Source of the DNA: Nitrospira sp. CG24C
GTDB lineage: Bacteria; Nitrospirota; Nitrospiria; Nitrospirales; Nitrospiraceae
Direction of reading: 5' to 3'
Length of the DNA stretch: 57,606 nucleotides
Assembly (NCBI GenBank): GCA_002869885.2
Contig: NEWR02000009.1
Coordinates: forward strand, 23,464 to 81,069
Made by a program: the position numbers and the translations under genes. How positions within the stretch are numbered: the first letter of the stretch is position 1; every line of letters starts with the position of its first letter. Below are positions 39,925 through 48,561 of the stretch, piece after piece. The notes under the pieces were generated by a model. That model did no database searches and was not told where the DNA came from. It worked only from the letters and a program-made list of their open reading frames with translations.

Positions 39925-42900
39925 TTGCGTCTCTTCTGGAATTTTCGCTGCGGCAACGGATATTGGTTCTGGGCTTGGCCTGCTTCTTGTCCGTCGCCGG
40001 TGTCTTCTCCTTTCAGTCTATTCCGATCGATGCCTATCCGGACGTGACGAACATTCAGGCACAGATTTTGACCGACGCGCCTGGTCTCTCGCCGGTCGAA
40101 GTCGAACGATTCATCACCTATCCGCTCGAACTCCAGATGACCGGCCTGCCTGGGTTAGCGGAGATCCGATCCCTCTCTAAATTCGCCCTCTCCCAGGTCA
40201 CGGTCGTGTTCAACGATGACGTCGATACCTATTTTGCCCGCCAGTTGGTGCTCGAACGGATCATCGCGGCAAAGGAGCGTTTGCCGGCGGGGATCGAGCC
40301 AGTGATGGCTCCCGTCAGCACCGGGCTGGGTGAGGTCTATCAATATTATGTCGAAGGCCCTTCGACCCTTCGACAGGCTCAGGACGGGCAGCTCAGGACA
40401 GGGCCTGATGCGGCGGCAACCGACCCCGCGATCATCGAGACGGAGTTGACGGATCAGCGCACGCTCCAGGACTGGGTTCTGCGCCCGCTGCTGAAGGGCG
40501 TGCCAGGCGTGGTCGATGTGAACCGCACGGGCGGGTTCGTCAAGCAGTATCAAGTCCTGGTCGATCCGGCCAAGCTTCGCAAGTTCGATCTGACGCTCCA
40601 CGATATCTACGAGGCGGTGGCAAAGAACAATGCCAACGCCGGGGGTAATGTGCTGGAGCGCCATGCGGAGCGCGCGATCGTCCGTGGGCTGGGCCTGATC
40701 AAGACCCTGAGCGATATCGAGTCCATCATCGTAAAAGAGTCAGGCGGCACGCCGGTTTTCGTTCGCGACGTTGCGGAAGTCCGCATCGGCCACGCTGTTC
40801 GCCATGGGGCGGTGTTGCTCAACGGCGAGCGGGAGGTCGTGGCCGGCACCGTCCTCATGATACGCGGGGGCAATGCGCGTCAGGTGGTCGAAGAGGTCAA
40901 GACCAAGGTGGAAGACCTCCAGCAGAACCATATTCTTCCGGCTGGCACGAAGCTCGTGCCCTTCTACGATCGCATTGAACTGGTGACGGCGGCGATCAAT
41001 ACGGTGCGGGATGCCTTGATCGAAGGGATCGTGCTGGTGGTCTTCGTCTTCTTCTTCTTCCTGGGCCACGTGCGTAGCGCCGTTGTCGTGACGGCCTCGC
41101 TCATCGTCACCCCCCTGATCACGTTCATTGTGATGCAGCGGATGGGGCTCTCGGCCAACTTGATGACGCTCGGCGGGCTGGCCATCGCCGTCGGCGAAAT
41201 CGCGGACGGGTCGCTGGTCGTGGTGGAAAATGTCTATCGGCACCTGGCGCAGAATAATGGCTCAACGAAGAAGAGCACGTCGGAGGTGATCCTTCAGGCC
41301 ACGAAAGAAGTGGGCCGGCCGATCCTCTTCGGCATTCTCATTATCAGTGTCGTCTTCCTGCCGCTCATGACGCTTCAGGGCATGGAAGGGAAGATGTTCG
41401 CGCCGCTGGCCTACACGTTGGTGATCGCGCTCCTGGCCTCGGTCGTGGTCACGCTGACCCTGTCGCCGGTGCTCGCGTCGCTGATCTTGCGTGGGGACCA
41501 TCCGGAAGAAACGCGCCTCACGCGATGGATGAAGCTACGATATCTGCCGGTGCTGACCTGGACGCTCCAGCATCGCAGCCTGGTGCTCAGCTCCTCAACG
41601 GCGCTCGTGCTCTGCAGTCTCGCACTCGTTCCGTACGTCGGGAGGGAGTTTATTCCTCTTCTAGAAGAAGGGGCTCTCACGCCGCAGGTTGTCCGGCTTC
41701 CAAGTGTGTCGTTGCCGGAATCGATCGAGATGGAGAAGCAAACCCATAAAGTGATGCTGGAATTTCCCGAAGTGCGCATGGCGGTGAGCAAGATCGGGCG
41801 TCCTGACATTGCCTTGGGGCCGGAAGAGCCGAATGAGAGTGATCCGGTCGTGGCCCTGAGCGATCGGAGCACATGGAAGACGGCGAGCACTCAGTCTGGA
41901 TTGACCGACGCCATCAGGAAAAGGCTGGCGGAGATCCCCGGGATTTCCGTCCTCATGAGCCAGCCGATTCAAGAACGGGTCGACGAGCTGATGTCCGGCA
42001 TCAGGGCGGAATGTGCCATCAAACTGTTCGGAGAAGATCTTGATGTGCTCCACGACAAGGCAAAGGAGATTGCCGCGCTGCTGCAGCAGATCGACGGCGT
42101 GAAAGATATCAAAGTCGAGCAGCTCGCCGGTCAGCCCTATCTCACTGTCGACATCGATCGGCAGAAGATTGCCCGCTTCGGCATCAACGTGGCCGATGTG
42201 CAGGAAATTGTGACCACCGCGATCGGCGGCAAGGTGGCGACCCATGTCTATGAAGGCGAGCGGCGGTTTGAATTGACGCTTCGGTTTCCGGAACCGCAAC
42301 GCAACAGCATCGGCGCCATCGGGGAGATCAGGGTGAAGTCTGCGTCCGGCGCGCTGATCCCGATGAGCGAACTCGCCACGATCGAGATGCGCGAAGGCCC
42401 GTCCCGCATCAGCCGCGAAGGTGTGAAACGGCGCATTTACGTCGCCTTCAACGTCGTCGGGCGCGACATCGGCGGCGTCGTGGATGAAGGGCGGAAGAAG
42501 CTGGCCTCACAGGTGAGCCTGCCTGAAGGGTACCATGTGACGTGGGGTGGGGCGTTCGAGAACATGGAGCGGGCGAACGCGCGGCTGTTGATCGTGGTGC
42601 CGATCACGCTAGGACTCGTGTTTTTTCTGCTCTTCTGGGCCTTTCACTCGCTTCGTTACGCGACCTTGATCATTATCAATCTTCCCTTCGCTTTGATCGG
42701 GGGCGTCGTGTCTCTGTGGCTGAGCGGGCAATACCTGAGCGTGCCGGCCTCTATCGGCTTTATCGAACTCTTCGGCTTGGCGGTCGGGAACGGGATCGTG
42801 CTGGTTTCCTATATCAATCAGCTGCGCAGTGAAGGCACGCAGATGGACCAAGCGATCGTCAAGGGTTGCGTCCTCCGGCTCCGCCCGGTCATCATGACGA

Positions 42901-43097
42901 TGATGACGACGCTGGTGGGTTTGCTGCCGTTGGCGCTCGCGCAGGGGATCGGGGCCGAAGTCCAGCGGCCGCTTGCGGCCGTCGTCATCGGCGGCCTCTT
43001 CACCTCAACGGTACTCACGTTGCTGGTCTTGCCGGCCCTGTATCGTTGGTTCGCAGAAAAAGAAACGGGGAAGGAGTATGCGCCTGAATGGGTGTAA
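39921..43097 (+). CDS. Heavy-metal efflux RND pump (CusA/CzcA-like)
   Basis: 1058 residues, the usual size for HME-RND pumps driven by proton flow. Two sets of membrane helices flank two large periplasmic loops. The proton-relay helix carries GGLAIAVGEIADGSLVVVEN; the C-terminal set has RPVIMTMMTTLVGLLPLA. The metal (Cu, Zn, Co, Ni or other) cannot be decided: it lacks the CusA Met triad pattern I would look for. Residues about 146-162 (STLRQAQDGQLRTGP) are translated REP-like DNA, inserted where relatives go straight from the EGP segment to the LTDQRTLQDWV segment. It is translationally coupled to the adaptor. Confidence 0.92.
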   Translation: MIASLLEFSLRQRILVLGLACFLSVAGVFSFQSIPIDAYPDVTNIQAQILTDAPGLSPVEVERFITYPLELQMTGLPGLAEIRSLSKFALSQVTVVFNDDVDTYFARQLVLERIIAAKERLPAGIEPVMAPVSTGLGEVYQYYVEGPSTLRQAQDGQLRTGPDAAATDPAIIETELTDQRTLQDWVLRPLLKGVPGVVDVNRTGGFVKQYQVLVDPAKLRKFDLTLHDIYEAVAKNNANAGGNVLERHAERAIVRGLGLIKTLSDIESIIVKESGGTPVFVRDVAEVRIGHAVRHGAVLLNGEREVVAGTVLMIRGGNARQVVEEVKTKVEDLQQNHILPAGTKLVPFYDRIELVTAAINTVRDALIEGIVLVVFVFFFFLGHVRSAVVVTASLIVTPLITFIVMQRMGLSANLMTLGGLAIAVGEIADGSLVVVENVYRHLAQNNGSTKKSTSEVILQATKEVGRPILFGILIISVVFLPLMTLQGMEGKMFAPLAYTLVIALLASVVVTLTLSPVLASLILRGDHPEETRLTRWMKLRYLPVLTWTLQHRSLVLSSSTALVLCSLALVPYVGREFIPLLEEGALTPQVVRLPSVSLPESIEMEKQTHKVMLEFPEVRMAVSKIGRPDIALGPEEPNESDPVVALSDRSTWKTASTQSGLTDAIRKRLAEIPGISVLMSQPIQERVDELMSGIRAECAIKLFGEDLDVLHDKAKEIAALLQQIDGVKDIKVEQLAGQPYLTVDIDRQKIARFGINVADVQEIVTTAIGGKVATHVYEGERRFELTLRFPEPQRNSIGAIGEIRVKSASGALIPMSELATIEMREGPSRISREGVKRRIYVAFNVVGRDIGGVVDEGRKKLASQVSLPEGYHVTWGGAFENMERANARLLIVVPITLGLVFFLLFWAFHSLRYATLIIINLPFALIGGVVSLWLSGQYLSVPASIGFIELFGLAVGNGIVLVSYINQLRSEGTQMDQAIVKGCVLRLRPVIMTMMTTLVGLLPLALAQGIGAEVQRPLAAVVIGGLFTSTVLTLLVLPALYRWFAEKETGKEYAPEWV
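40356..40405. repeat. REP-like palindrome inserted in frame in the RND pump gene
   Basis: CCCTTCGACCCTTCGACAGG followed by CTCAGGACGGGCAGCTCAGG is the same unit as at 21119-21275. Its length keeps the reading frame, so the pump gains a short polar loop in its first periplasmic domain. Confidence 0.8.
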
Positions 43098-43114
43098 CGG
43101 GGCAGACTCGTGGG

Positions 43115-43310
43115 TCCTCTGTGCTCGCACAACGCGCGGCCTGAGAAGGCCCTCGTTGGATGCGCGCAGTTGAGGCCCCACAAGCCCGCCCCTTTGTAAG
43201 AGGTAGCGAGCAAGCTTGGAGGGAGCATTATAGGGGTCGTTCGACGCGCGCAGTTGAGGACCCACGAGCCCGCCCCTTTGGGAGAGGTTGCGAGCGAGCT
43301 TGGAGGGGGA
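43115..43310. repeat. GCGCGCAGTTGAGG repeat modules, two tandem copies
   Basis: It begins with CTGTGCTCGCACAACGCG...CTCGTTGGATGCGCGCAG (43115-43172). It then has two ~80 base units (from about 43160 and 43243), each reading GCGCAGTTGAGG...CCCGCCCCTTT..GAG followed by GCGAGC(A/G)AGCTTGGAGGG. Further units occur at 43965-43992 (partial) and 46781-47035. No gene is present in 43098-43540. Confidence 0.8.
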
Positions 43311-43330
43311 GGGAGGGTGGTCTGTTGATC

Positions 43331-43487
43331 TTCTGTGCTCGCGGAACGCGCTCGGGCTCGTCTGTTTGGTTGGCCGGTCCTTCTGGTCTGTCTGGTTGTT
43401 CTGAATGAATTTCCAGTCCGATCAACCAAACAAACCAGATAGACGAGATAGACCAAATGGACAAGCATTCGTTGGACGTGCGCAGTA
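43331..43487. repeat. TCTGGTTTG-word palindrome nested in a GTGCTCGCG/GCGCAG shell (element 5)
   Basis: Outer pair TTCTGTGCTCGCGGAACGCG and ATTCGTTGGACGTGCGCAG encloses arms of TCTGTTTGG, CTTCTGGTCTGTCTGG and AACCAAACAAACCAG words. It is nearly identical to element 6 at 46636-46792, on the other side of zwf. Confidence 0.85.
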
Positions 43488-43540
43488 AAGAGCAGCTTTG
43501 TTGAGTTCAGGCTGCATGACACAACCGAGGAGGGTTAAAC

Positions 43541-43903
43541 ATGAATAAAAGCTTGAGGTTTATCGTCTTACTACTCTTGTTCACAGGAAGTATTCTGCTT
43601 GCATCTGTGACGCAGGCAGATGCTGAGTCCAAGGCTCATGGCGGCGATGTGGCGCGTGGCAAGACTCTGTTTGCCAGGTACTGCACCGGTTGTCACGGGC
43701 CGGATGGCGGAGGGGATGGGTACAGATTTGCCCGTGGGCCGGATGCGGCTAACCTCACCTCACCATCGATCAAAAAGAAATCCGATGCCGTCCTGCTTAA
43801 GACTATCCATGAGGGTAAACCGAATATGCCGCCTTGGAATACCCGCCTGTCGGAAAAAGAGAGCAGAGATGTGCTGACCTATGTGCGGACCCTCGCCAAG
43901 TGA
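43541..43903 (+). CDS. Monoheme cytochrome c
   Basis: 120 residues: signal peptide (LLLFTGSILLASVTQA), CTGCH (48-52), GKPNMPPW with Met96 as ligand, and DVLTYVRTLAK. Closest in pattern to the pair at 6465 and 6917. RBS GAGGAGGG. It is isolated between repeat elements and the AEC permease. Confidence 0.92.
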   Translation: MNKSLRFIVLLLLFTGSILLASVTQADAESKAHGGDVARGKTLFARYCTGCHGPDGGGDGYRFARGPDAANLTSPSIKKKSDAVLLKTIHEGKPNMPPWNTRLSEKESRDVLTYVRTLAK

Positions 43904-43964
43904 GGCGATGCGATCAGCATAATTGTGGCGGGTCTGGCCTGGGCGAATCGGGAGGGGAAGGATA

Positions 43965-43992
43965 ACGAGCAAGCTTGGAGGGAGCATTGATA
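43965..43992. repeat. Partial GCGAGCAAGCTTGGAGGG module
   Basis: ACGAGCAAGCTTGGAGGGAG is the tail half of the 80-base module, next to the end of the AEC permease gene. Confidence 0.6.
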
Positions 43993-43996
43993 GTGG

Positions 43997-44959
43997 TCAG
44001 CCGAGCAGAAACAAGGAAAGCCTAGGCAGCCAGGGGAGGATGGCGATGCCGAGGCAAATGGAGAGGGCCACGATAGAGGCTACCAGGTCTTCGTCCAGAT
44101 GCGTTTCTGAGGCGAAGATTACAGCGTTGACAGCGGATGGCATCGCGGAGACCAGAATTACAATCGCTCGTTCCAGGCCGGTCAGGTCCAGTATGAGCAC
44201 GGCCGCGAGGCCGAGCAGCAATCCGCCACCCATCCGCACTGCAACACCCAGCAGGGCTACGGGCACATTGTGGCGCAGGGCGGTCACGCTGATCGAGAGT
44301 CCCAGCACCAAACTGGCGAGGGGCGTCGTTGTGAGATGAATGGGCGTGAGTAGCTGATGCAGCAACGGGGGCAGACTGAGGCCGGCCAGCTTCAACGCGA
44401 GGATGCCGCACAGGGCCCACAGTGGTGGAGCGGAGAAGAATCGGACCATCGTTGATCCGGTAGTGGGAGCGCTGGCGCCAAACCAGACCGCAAGCCCGTA
44501 TACCACGGTGAGTGTCAGCAGGCTTTGGCCCACATCAAAGAGCACTGCATGGCCTAATCCCTCTTCTCCAAAGGTGGCGAGGACGACCGGATAGGAGAAG
44601 TACACAGAGTTGATGAGACCGGTGGCGAGGAGGAAACCTCCTTGCTTAGGGCGGGTCAGTCGCAGTAGGCGGGTGAGCAGCCAGGAACAGAGGAGGAGCG
44701 GGAGGGTGATGAGGCAGGCTGCAGCAGGAAGCTTCCACTCAGTGGAACTAAATGTAACGGCGTCCAGGGAGACAAGGATCGTGGCCGGCAGGCACAATGA
44801 AAATACCAACGTCGCCAGCCGTTCTGCATGGGCTTTGGTGAGCACCGCAAAGGATCGAAGCAGGACTCCCACAACGAAGATGGCGATGAACACTTGGAGG
44901 GAGACAGGCATCAAGGTGAGAGTAGCAAAGATATGAGGGCGCAGCCAGCCTCTGACCAT
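43997..44959 (-). CDS. AEC-family (auxin efflux carrier-like) permease
   Basis: 320 residues, about ten hydrophobic helices. Family features: VFIAIFVVGVLLRSF at the N-terminus, a charged middle linker, and NSVYFSYPVVLATFG and SAMPSAVNAVIFASE, the AEC helix pair with Pro-rich breaks. The family moves organic acids or similar solutes; substrate unknown. The start might be 44911 (MPVSLQ). Divergent from zwf. Confidence 0.88.
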   Translation of the reverse strand: MVRGWLRPHIFATLTLMPVSLQVFIAIFVVGVLLRSFAVLTKAHAERLATLVFSLCLPATILVSLDAVTFSSTEWKLPAAACLITLPLLLCSWLLTRLLRLTRPKQGGFLLATGLINSVYFSYPVVLATFGEEGLGHAVLFDVGQSLLTLTVVYGLAVWFGASAPTTGSTMVRFFSAPPLWALCGILALKLAGLSLPPLLHQLLTPIHLTTTPLASLVLGLSISVTALRHNVPVALLGVAVRMGGGLLLGLAAVLILDLTGLERAIVILVSAMPSAVNAVIFASETHLDEDLVASIVALSICLGIAILPWLPRLSLFLLG

Positions 44960-44980
44960 GACGTAACCCCCCAGCGCCAG

Positions 44981-45009
44981 TTGCAGTTGGGTAGGCGGGG
45001 CATTGTAAA
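44981..45009 (+). promoter_or_regulatory. Possible sigma-70 promoter of zwf
   Basis: TTGCAG and TGTAAA with a 17-base spacer, ending about 57 bases before the zwf start. Confidence 0.3.
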
Positions 45010-45065
45010 TCCTGTATGCTGAGGAATTTGAGCGTTGCCATCGTTTGCAGAGAGGATCCCGACGG

Positions 45066-46529
45066 ATGTCTCAACATCAGGTAGAGCCTCATGTCTTCGT
45101 CATCATTGGTGCGACTGGTGACCTCACGCGCCGGAAACTGTTGCCCGCGCTGTATCATCTACGGGATCAGGGAGTCCTGGAGACTCGCAACACGCTCATC
45201 GTAGGCGCGGCCCTGCCTGAGATGGGTGAAGAGGGGTTCCGGCTCTGGGCCCACGAAGGTTTGCACAAAGCCGGCTGGCACAACGACCATGAGCTGCGCA
45301 CCTGGTGTGACGAGTGCCTCCACTATCAGAGCGTGCATGAAGGGGGAACGCAAGATTATGAAGCGTTGGCCGGGTACATCCGGCGGTTGGAACGCGCGCA
45401 CAAGATGCCGGAGAACCGGGTGTTCTATCTGGCCTTGCCGCCGGACATCGTGCCGACTGCGATGGAACATCTCGATCACGCAGGGTTGCTCAAGAGTCAC
45501 GGGTGGGTCCGCGTCGTGTTCGAAAAACCGTTTGGCCACGACTTTAAGTCGGCCCGCCAGCTGAACACCACCCTGCATCAATACATCGAGGAATCTCAGA
45601 TCTACCGCATCGATCATTACCTCGGCAAAGAAACGGTGCAGAATCTCCTGGCATTCCGTTTCGCCAACCCGATCTTCGAATCGCTCTGGAAGCGCGACAT
45701 GATCGAAAACGTGCAGTTTACCGTTGCCGAAGATCTTGGAGTCGAGCATCGCGGGGCCTACTACCAGCAAGCCGGGGCGCTCCGCGACATGGTCCAGAAC
45801 CATCTGACTCAACTCCTGACCGTCGTCGCGATGGAGGTGCCTGTCTCCTTCGATGCTGCGGCCATCCAGAGCGAAAAGCTGAAAGTGCTCCATTCTATTG
45901 CGCCGATCTCTCAGAAGGATGTGGTCTTTGGCCAGTACACGTCGTGGCAAGTGGCCGACCAAACAATTCCAGGGTATCGCGAAGAACAGGGGGTCCCGAA
46001 TGATTCCACCACGGAAACCTATGTCGCCCTGAAAGTGGAGATCCACAATTGGCGGTGGAAAGGCGTGCCGTTCTATCTGCGGACCGGGAAGCGATTCCCG
46101 CGCAAGCTCACCCAGATCGCGGTGATCTTCCGCGAGGCGCCCGCCCATGTCTTTCCATCCATCGAACCGGGCAGCATCGTCTCCAACAAGCTGCTTATTA
46201 CCCTGCAGCCCAGCGAAGGGTTCTCCCTCTGTTTTTCCGTCAAGAGCCCGGGGCGTCCGTTCCACCTGAGCGACCATGCCTTGCAATTTGACTATCAGAA
46301 AGCCTTCGGTGAACTCCCCGAAGCCTACGAGACCCTTCTGCGCGACGTGATGATCGGGGATCAGACACTCTTCGTCAGTGCGGAGTTCACCGAAAAGGCC
46401 TGGCATCTTTACGACCCGATTCTGTCCGGCACGCAAATTGTGCATCCCTACTCGGCCGGCACGTGGGGCCCCAGCGAGGCAGACGCGCTGATGGAACGGA
46501 ACGGACATCAGTGGCAGCTTGGCTGGTAA
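45066..46529 (+). CDS. zwf: Glucose-6-phosphate dehydrogenase
   Basis: 487 residues. It oxidises glucose-6-phosphate to 6-phosphogluconolactone and reduces NADP+, the entry to the oxidative pentose phosphate pathway in the cytoplasm. Motifs: GATGDLTRRKLLPALY (nucleotide binding), FEKPFGHD and RIDHYLGKETVQN (active site with catalytic His). Length is normal. ATG 45066 follows AGAGGA; an upstream frame start at 45045 is less likely. pgl and gnd are not here. It is flanked by two nearly identical repeat elements (43331 and 46636). Confidence 0.97.
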   Translation: MSQHQVEPHVFVIIGATGDLTRRKLLPALYHLRDQGVLETRNTLIVGAALPEMGEEGFRLWAHEGLHKAGWHNDHELRTWCDECLHYQSVHEGGTQDYEALAGYIRRLERAHKMPENRVFYLALPPDIVPTAMEHLDHAGLLKSHGWVRVVFEKPFGHDFKSARQLNTTLHQYIEESQIYRIDHYLGKETVQNLLAFRFANPIFESLWKRDMIENVQFTVAEDLGVEHRGAYYQQAGALRDMVQNHLTQLLTVVAMEVPVSFDAAAIQSEKLKVLHSIAPISQKDVVFGQYTSWQVADQTIPGYREEQGVPNDSTTETYVALKVEIHNWRWKGVPFYLRTGKRFPRKLTQIAVIFREAPAHVFPSIEPGSIVSNKLLITLQPSEGFSLCFSVKSPGRPFHLSDHALQFDYQKAFGELPEAYETLLRDVMIGDQTLFVSAEFTEKAWHLYDPILSGTQIVHPYSAGTWGPSEADALMERNGHQWQLGW

Positions 46530-46635
46530 GGGGAGGCGGGAAAGGCCAGACCGTCCTTCTTGCTCGCCGAGGGGTGGAATGACACCCGTGCTGATCCCTT
46601 GCTCCCGGAGCAGAGAGGGGATGGAGCCTGATGGT

Positions 46636-46792
46636 CTTCTGTGCTCGCGCAACGCGCGCGGGCTCGTCTGTCTGGTTGGCCGGTCTATCTGGTCTGTCCG
46701 GTTCTTCTGACTGAATTTCCAGTCCGATCAACCAGACAAACCAGATAGACGAGATAGACCAGATGAACCAGCATTCGTTGGACGCGCGCAGT
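46636..46792. repeat. TCTGGTTTG-word palindrome nested in a GTGCTCGCG/GCGCAG shell (element 6)
   Basis: Outer TTCTGTGCTCGCGCAACGCG and CATTCGTTGGACGCGCGCAG; inner GTCTGTCTGGTTGGCCGG, TATCTGGTCTGTCCGG and complementary AACCAGACAAACCAGATAG. It is nearly the same as element 5. Confidence 0.85.
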
Positions 46793-47035
46793 GGAAGACC
46801 AATCAGCCCCCATCCCTGAAGAGATAACGAGCAAGCTTGGAGGAAGCATCTGTAGCCTCGCTCGACGGCCGCAGTGGGACCAACAGGGGTGGCATTCCCA
46901 GGGAGAAAGGTAAGCGAGCTTGGAAGAATCATTTAGAAATATGAGTGAAAGGAGTAAGGGGCGTTGGATGCGCGCAGTGAAGGACAGTCGGTCCACTCCC
47001 TTGGGCGAGAAGGTGTGATAGGAGACGAGCGAGCG
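46781..47035. repeat. GCGCGCAGT modules, three degenerate units
   Basis: Unit starts at about 46781 (GACGCGCGCAGTGG), 46862 (GACGGCCGCAGTGGG) and 46967 (GATGCGCGCAGTGA). The first two units end in (A/G)GCGAGC- or ACGAGC-AGCTTGGA. No gene lies in 46530-47163. Confidence 0.7.
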
Positions 47036-47163
47036 GAGCCGCTGCGGAAACCGCTGTTCCTTCTGTGCTACCATGCTCCAGTTTCTTCAGGTTGCCGGTC
47101 TGGCCGGACCCGGCGATGGGTGTACCAACAGGTCGTCGTACGTTCATAGGTAAGGTCGCAATC

Positions 47164-48345
47164 ATGCCGTTGATTCCTGAGCCGCTACAACATCGTCTCA
47201 TTCAGCTTCGCCGCGTGCTCCACGAGTACCCGGAACTCAGTGGGCAGGAAGTGAACACTGCCGCTGTGATCTGCAAATTTCTCGATGGGCTGGCCATCAA
47301 GTATCGGGCTCACGTTGCCGGACACGGAGTCGTCGCCGATATTCCCGGACGCGCCGGAGTACCCTGCGTCGTCTTGCGTGTTGATACGGATGCGTTACCG
47401 ATCCAGGAAGACACCGGTTTGGATTTCGCCTCGGTGCATGACGGCGTCATGCATGCCTGCGGCCATGATGGGCACACCACCATGTTGCTGGGCGCGGCGG
47501 CGCTTCTCTCCGAGGAGAAAGACCTGCCGGCTCCCGTGCGATTGATTTTTCAGCCGGCAGAGGAAAAAGGCACCGGCGCGCTGGCCATGATCAAGGCAGG
47601 GGCGCTGGAGGGCGCTGGCATGATTTTCGGCGGCCATCTCGACCGTCACTATCATCCGGGAGCCATCGTCGTGTCCGAGGGCGCCGTCAATGCGTCGTCG
47701 GATAATTTTACGATTGAGATTATCGGGCAGGGTGCACACGGAGCCCGTCCCCACGAAAGCATCGACGCAGTCGTGGTCGGGAGTCTCATGATCATGGCGC
47801 TGCAAACGATCGTCTCGCGCGAAGTCGATCCGGCCCGTCCGTCGGTGGTGTCCGTGGGGCAGTTCCACGCAGGGACTGCGCCAAACGTGATCGCAGGACT
47901 GGCCAGGCTGGAGGGGACGGTTCGTGCCCAGGATCCTGCTGTCCGGCAGCAACTCCTCGCCTCCGTCCGCCGCATTGCCGAATCGATTGCCCAACTGCAC
48001 GGCGCCAAGATCCAGGTCACCGTGAATGAAGGCACGCCGCCGCTGATCAACACGTCGGACATGGCGAGCCTGGCGCGCCGCGCGGCAGTTGCGGCGGTGG
48101 GAGAGGCCAATGTATTGCCGCTCAAGACAGCCAACATGGGTGCGGAAGATTTCAGTTACTACATGGAGAACATTCCCGGCGCCTATGTCCGGTTCGGGAG
48201 TCAGGTTCCTGGCAAGGAAGGCTTTCCCGCACATTCCAGCAAGTTCGATTTCGACGAAGAGGCTTTGGCCGTCGGCGCGGCCTATTACCAGGCCATTGCC
48301 AAGATCGCCGGCCAGCGGCTCAGCGAACAAACGCCCCGTTCCTGA
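47164..48345 (+). CDS. M20-family amidohydrolase (hippurate hydrolase-like)
   Basis: 393 residues from ATG 47164 (AAGGTCG upstream). The M20 metallopeptidase/amidohydrolase core is complete: RRVLHEYPELSGQE, RVDTDALPIQE, HACGHDGHTTM (metal), FQPAEEKGTGALAMI, GAHGARPHESIDA in the dimerisation domain, and NMGAEDFSYYMENIPG. It removes acyl groups from amino-acid derivatives; substrate unknown. Upstream frame to 47065 is not protein-like. Confidence 0.93.
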   Translation: MPLIPEPLQHRLIQLRRVLHEYPELSGQEVNTAAVICKFLDGLAIKYRAHVAGHGVVADIPGRAGVPCVVLRVDTDALPIQEDTGLDFASVHDGVMHACGHDGHTTMLLGAAALLSEEKDLPAPVRLIFQPAEEKGTGALAMIKAGALEGAGMIFGGHLDRHYHPGAIVVSEGAVNASSDNFTIEIIGQGAHGARPHESIDAVVVGSLMIMALQTIVSREVDPARPSVVSVGQFHAGTAPNVIAGLARLEGTVRAQDPAVRQQLLASVRRIAESIAQLHGAKIQVTVNEGTPPLINTSDMASLARRAAVAAVGEANVLPLKTANMGAEDFSYYMENIPGAYVRFGSQVPGKEGFPAHSSKFDFDEEALAVGAAYYQAIAKIAGQRLSEQTPRS

Positions 48346-48348
48346 CCC

Positions 48349-48545
48349 AGCAGGCTGCGGGAAAACTTTTTGATACGCTAGAACTTCGATGGTCTGCACG
48401 TCTGGAGCAGGCCCGGTTTGTCTGGTCCATCTGGTTTGTCTGGTTGATTTAGTTTATTTGGCTAGCTTCATTCAACCAAACAACCAGATAAACCAAATAG
48501 ACCAAATGAACAAAACTGGCTGGCGGTCTTGTTCAGCATCCTGCT
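48349..48545. repeat. TCTGGTTTG-word palindrome (element 7)
   Basis: The outer ends are CAGCAGGCTGCGG and TTCAGCATCCTGCT. Inside, GTCTGGTCCATCTGG and TTTGTCTGGTTGATTTAG pair with AACCAAACAACCAGATAAAC and AAATAGACCAAATGAAC. It lies after the M20 gene. Confidence 0.85.
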
Positions 48546-48561
48546 AACGCATAGGGCTGTC

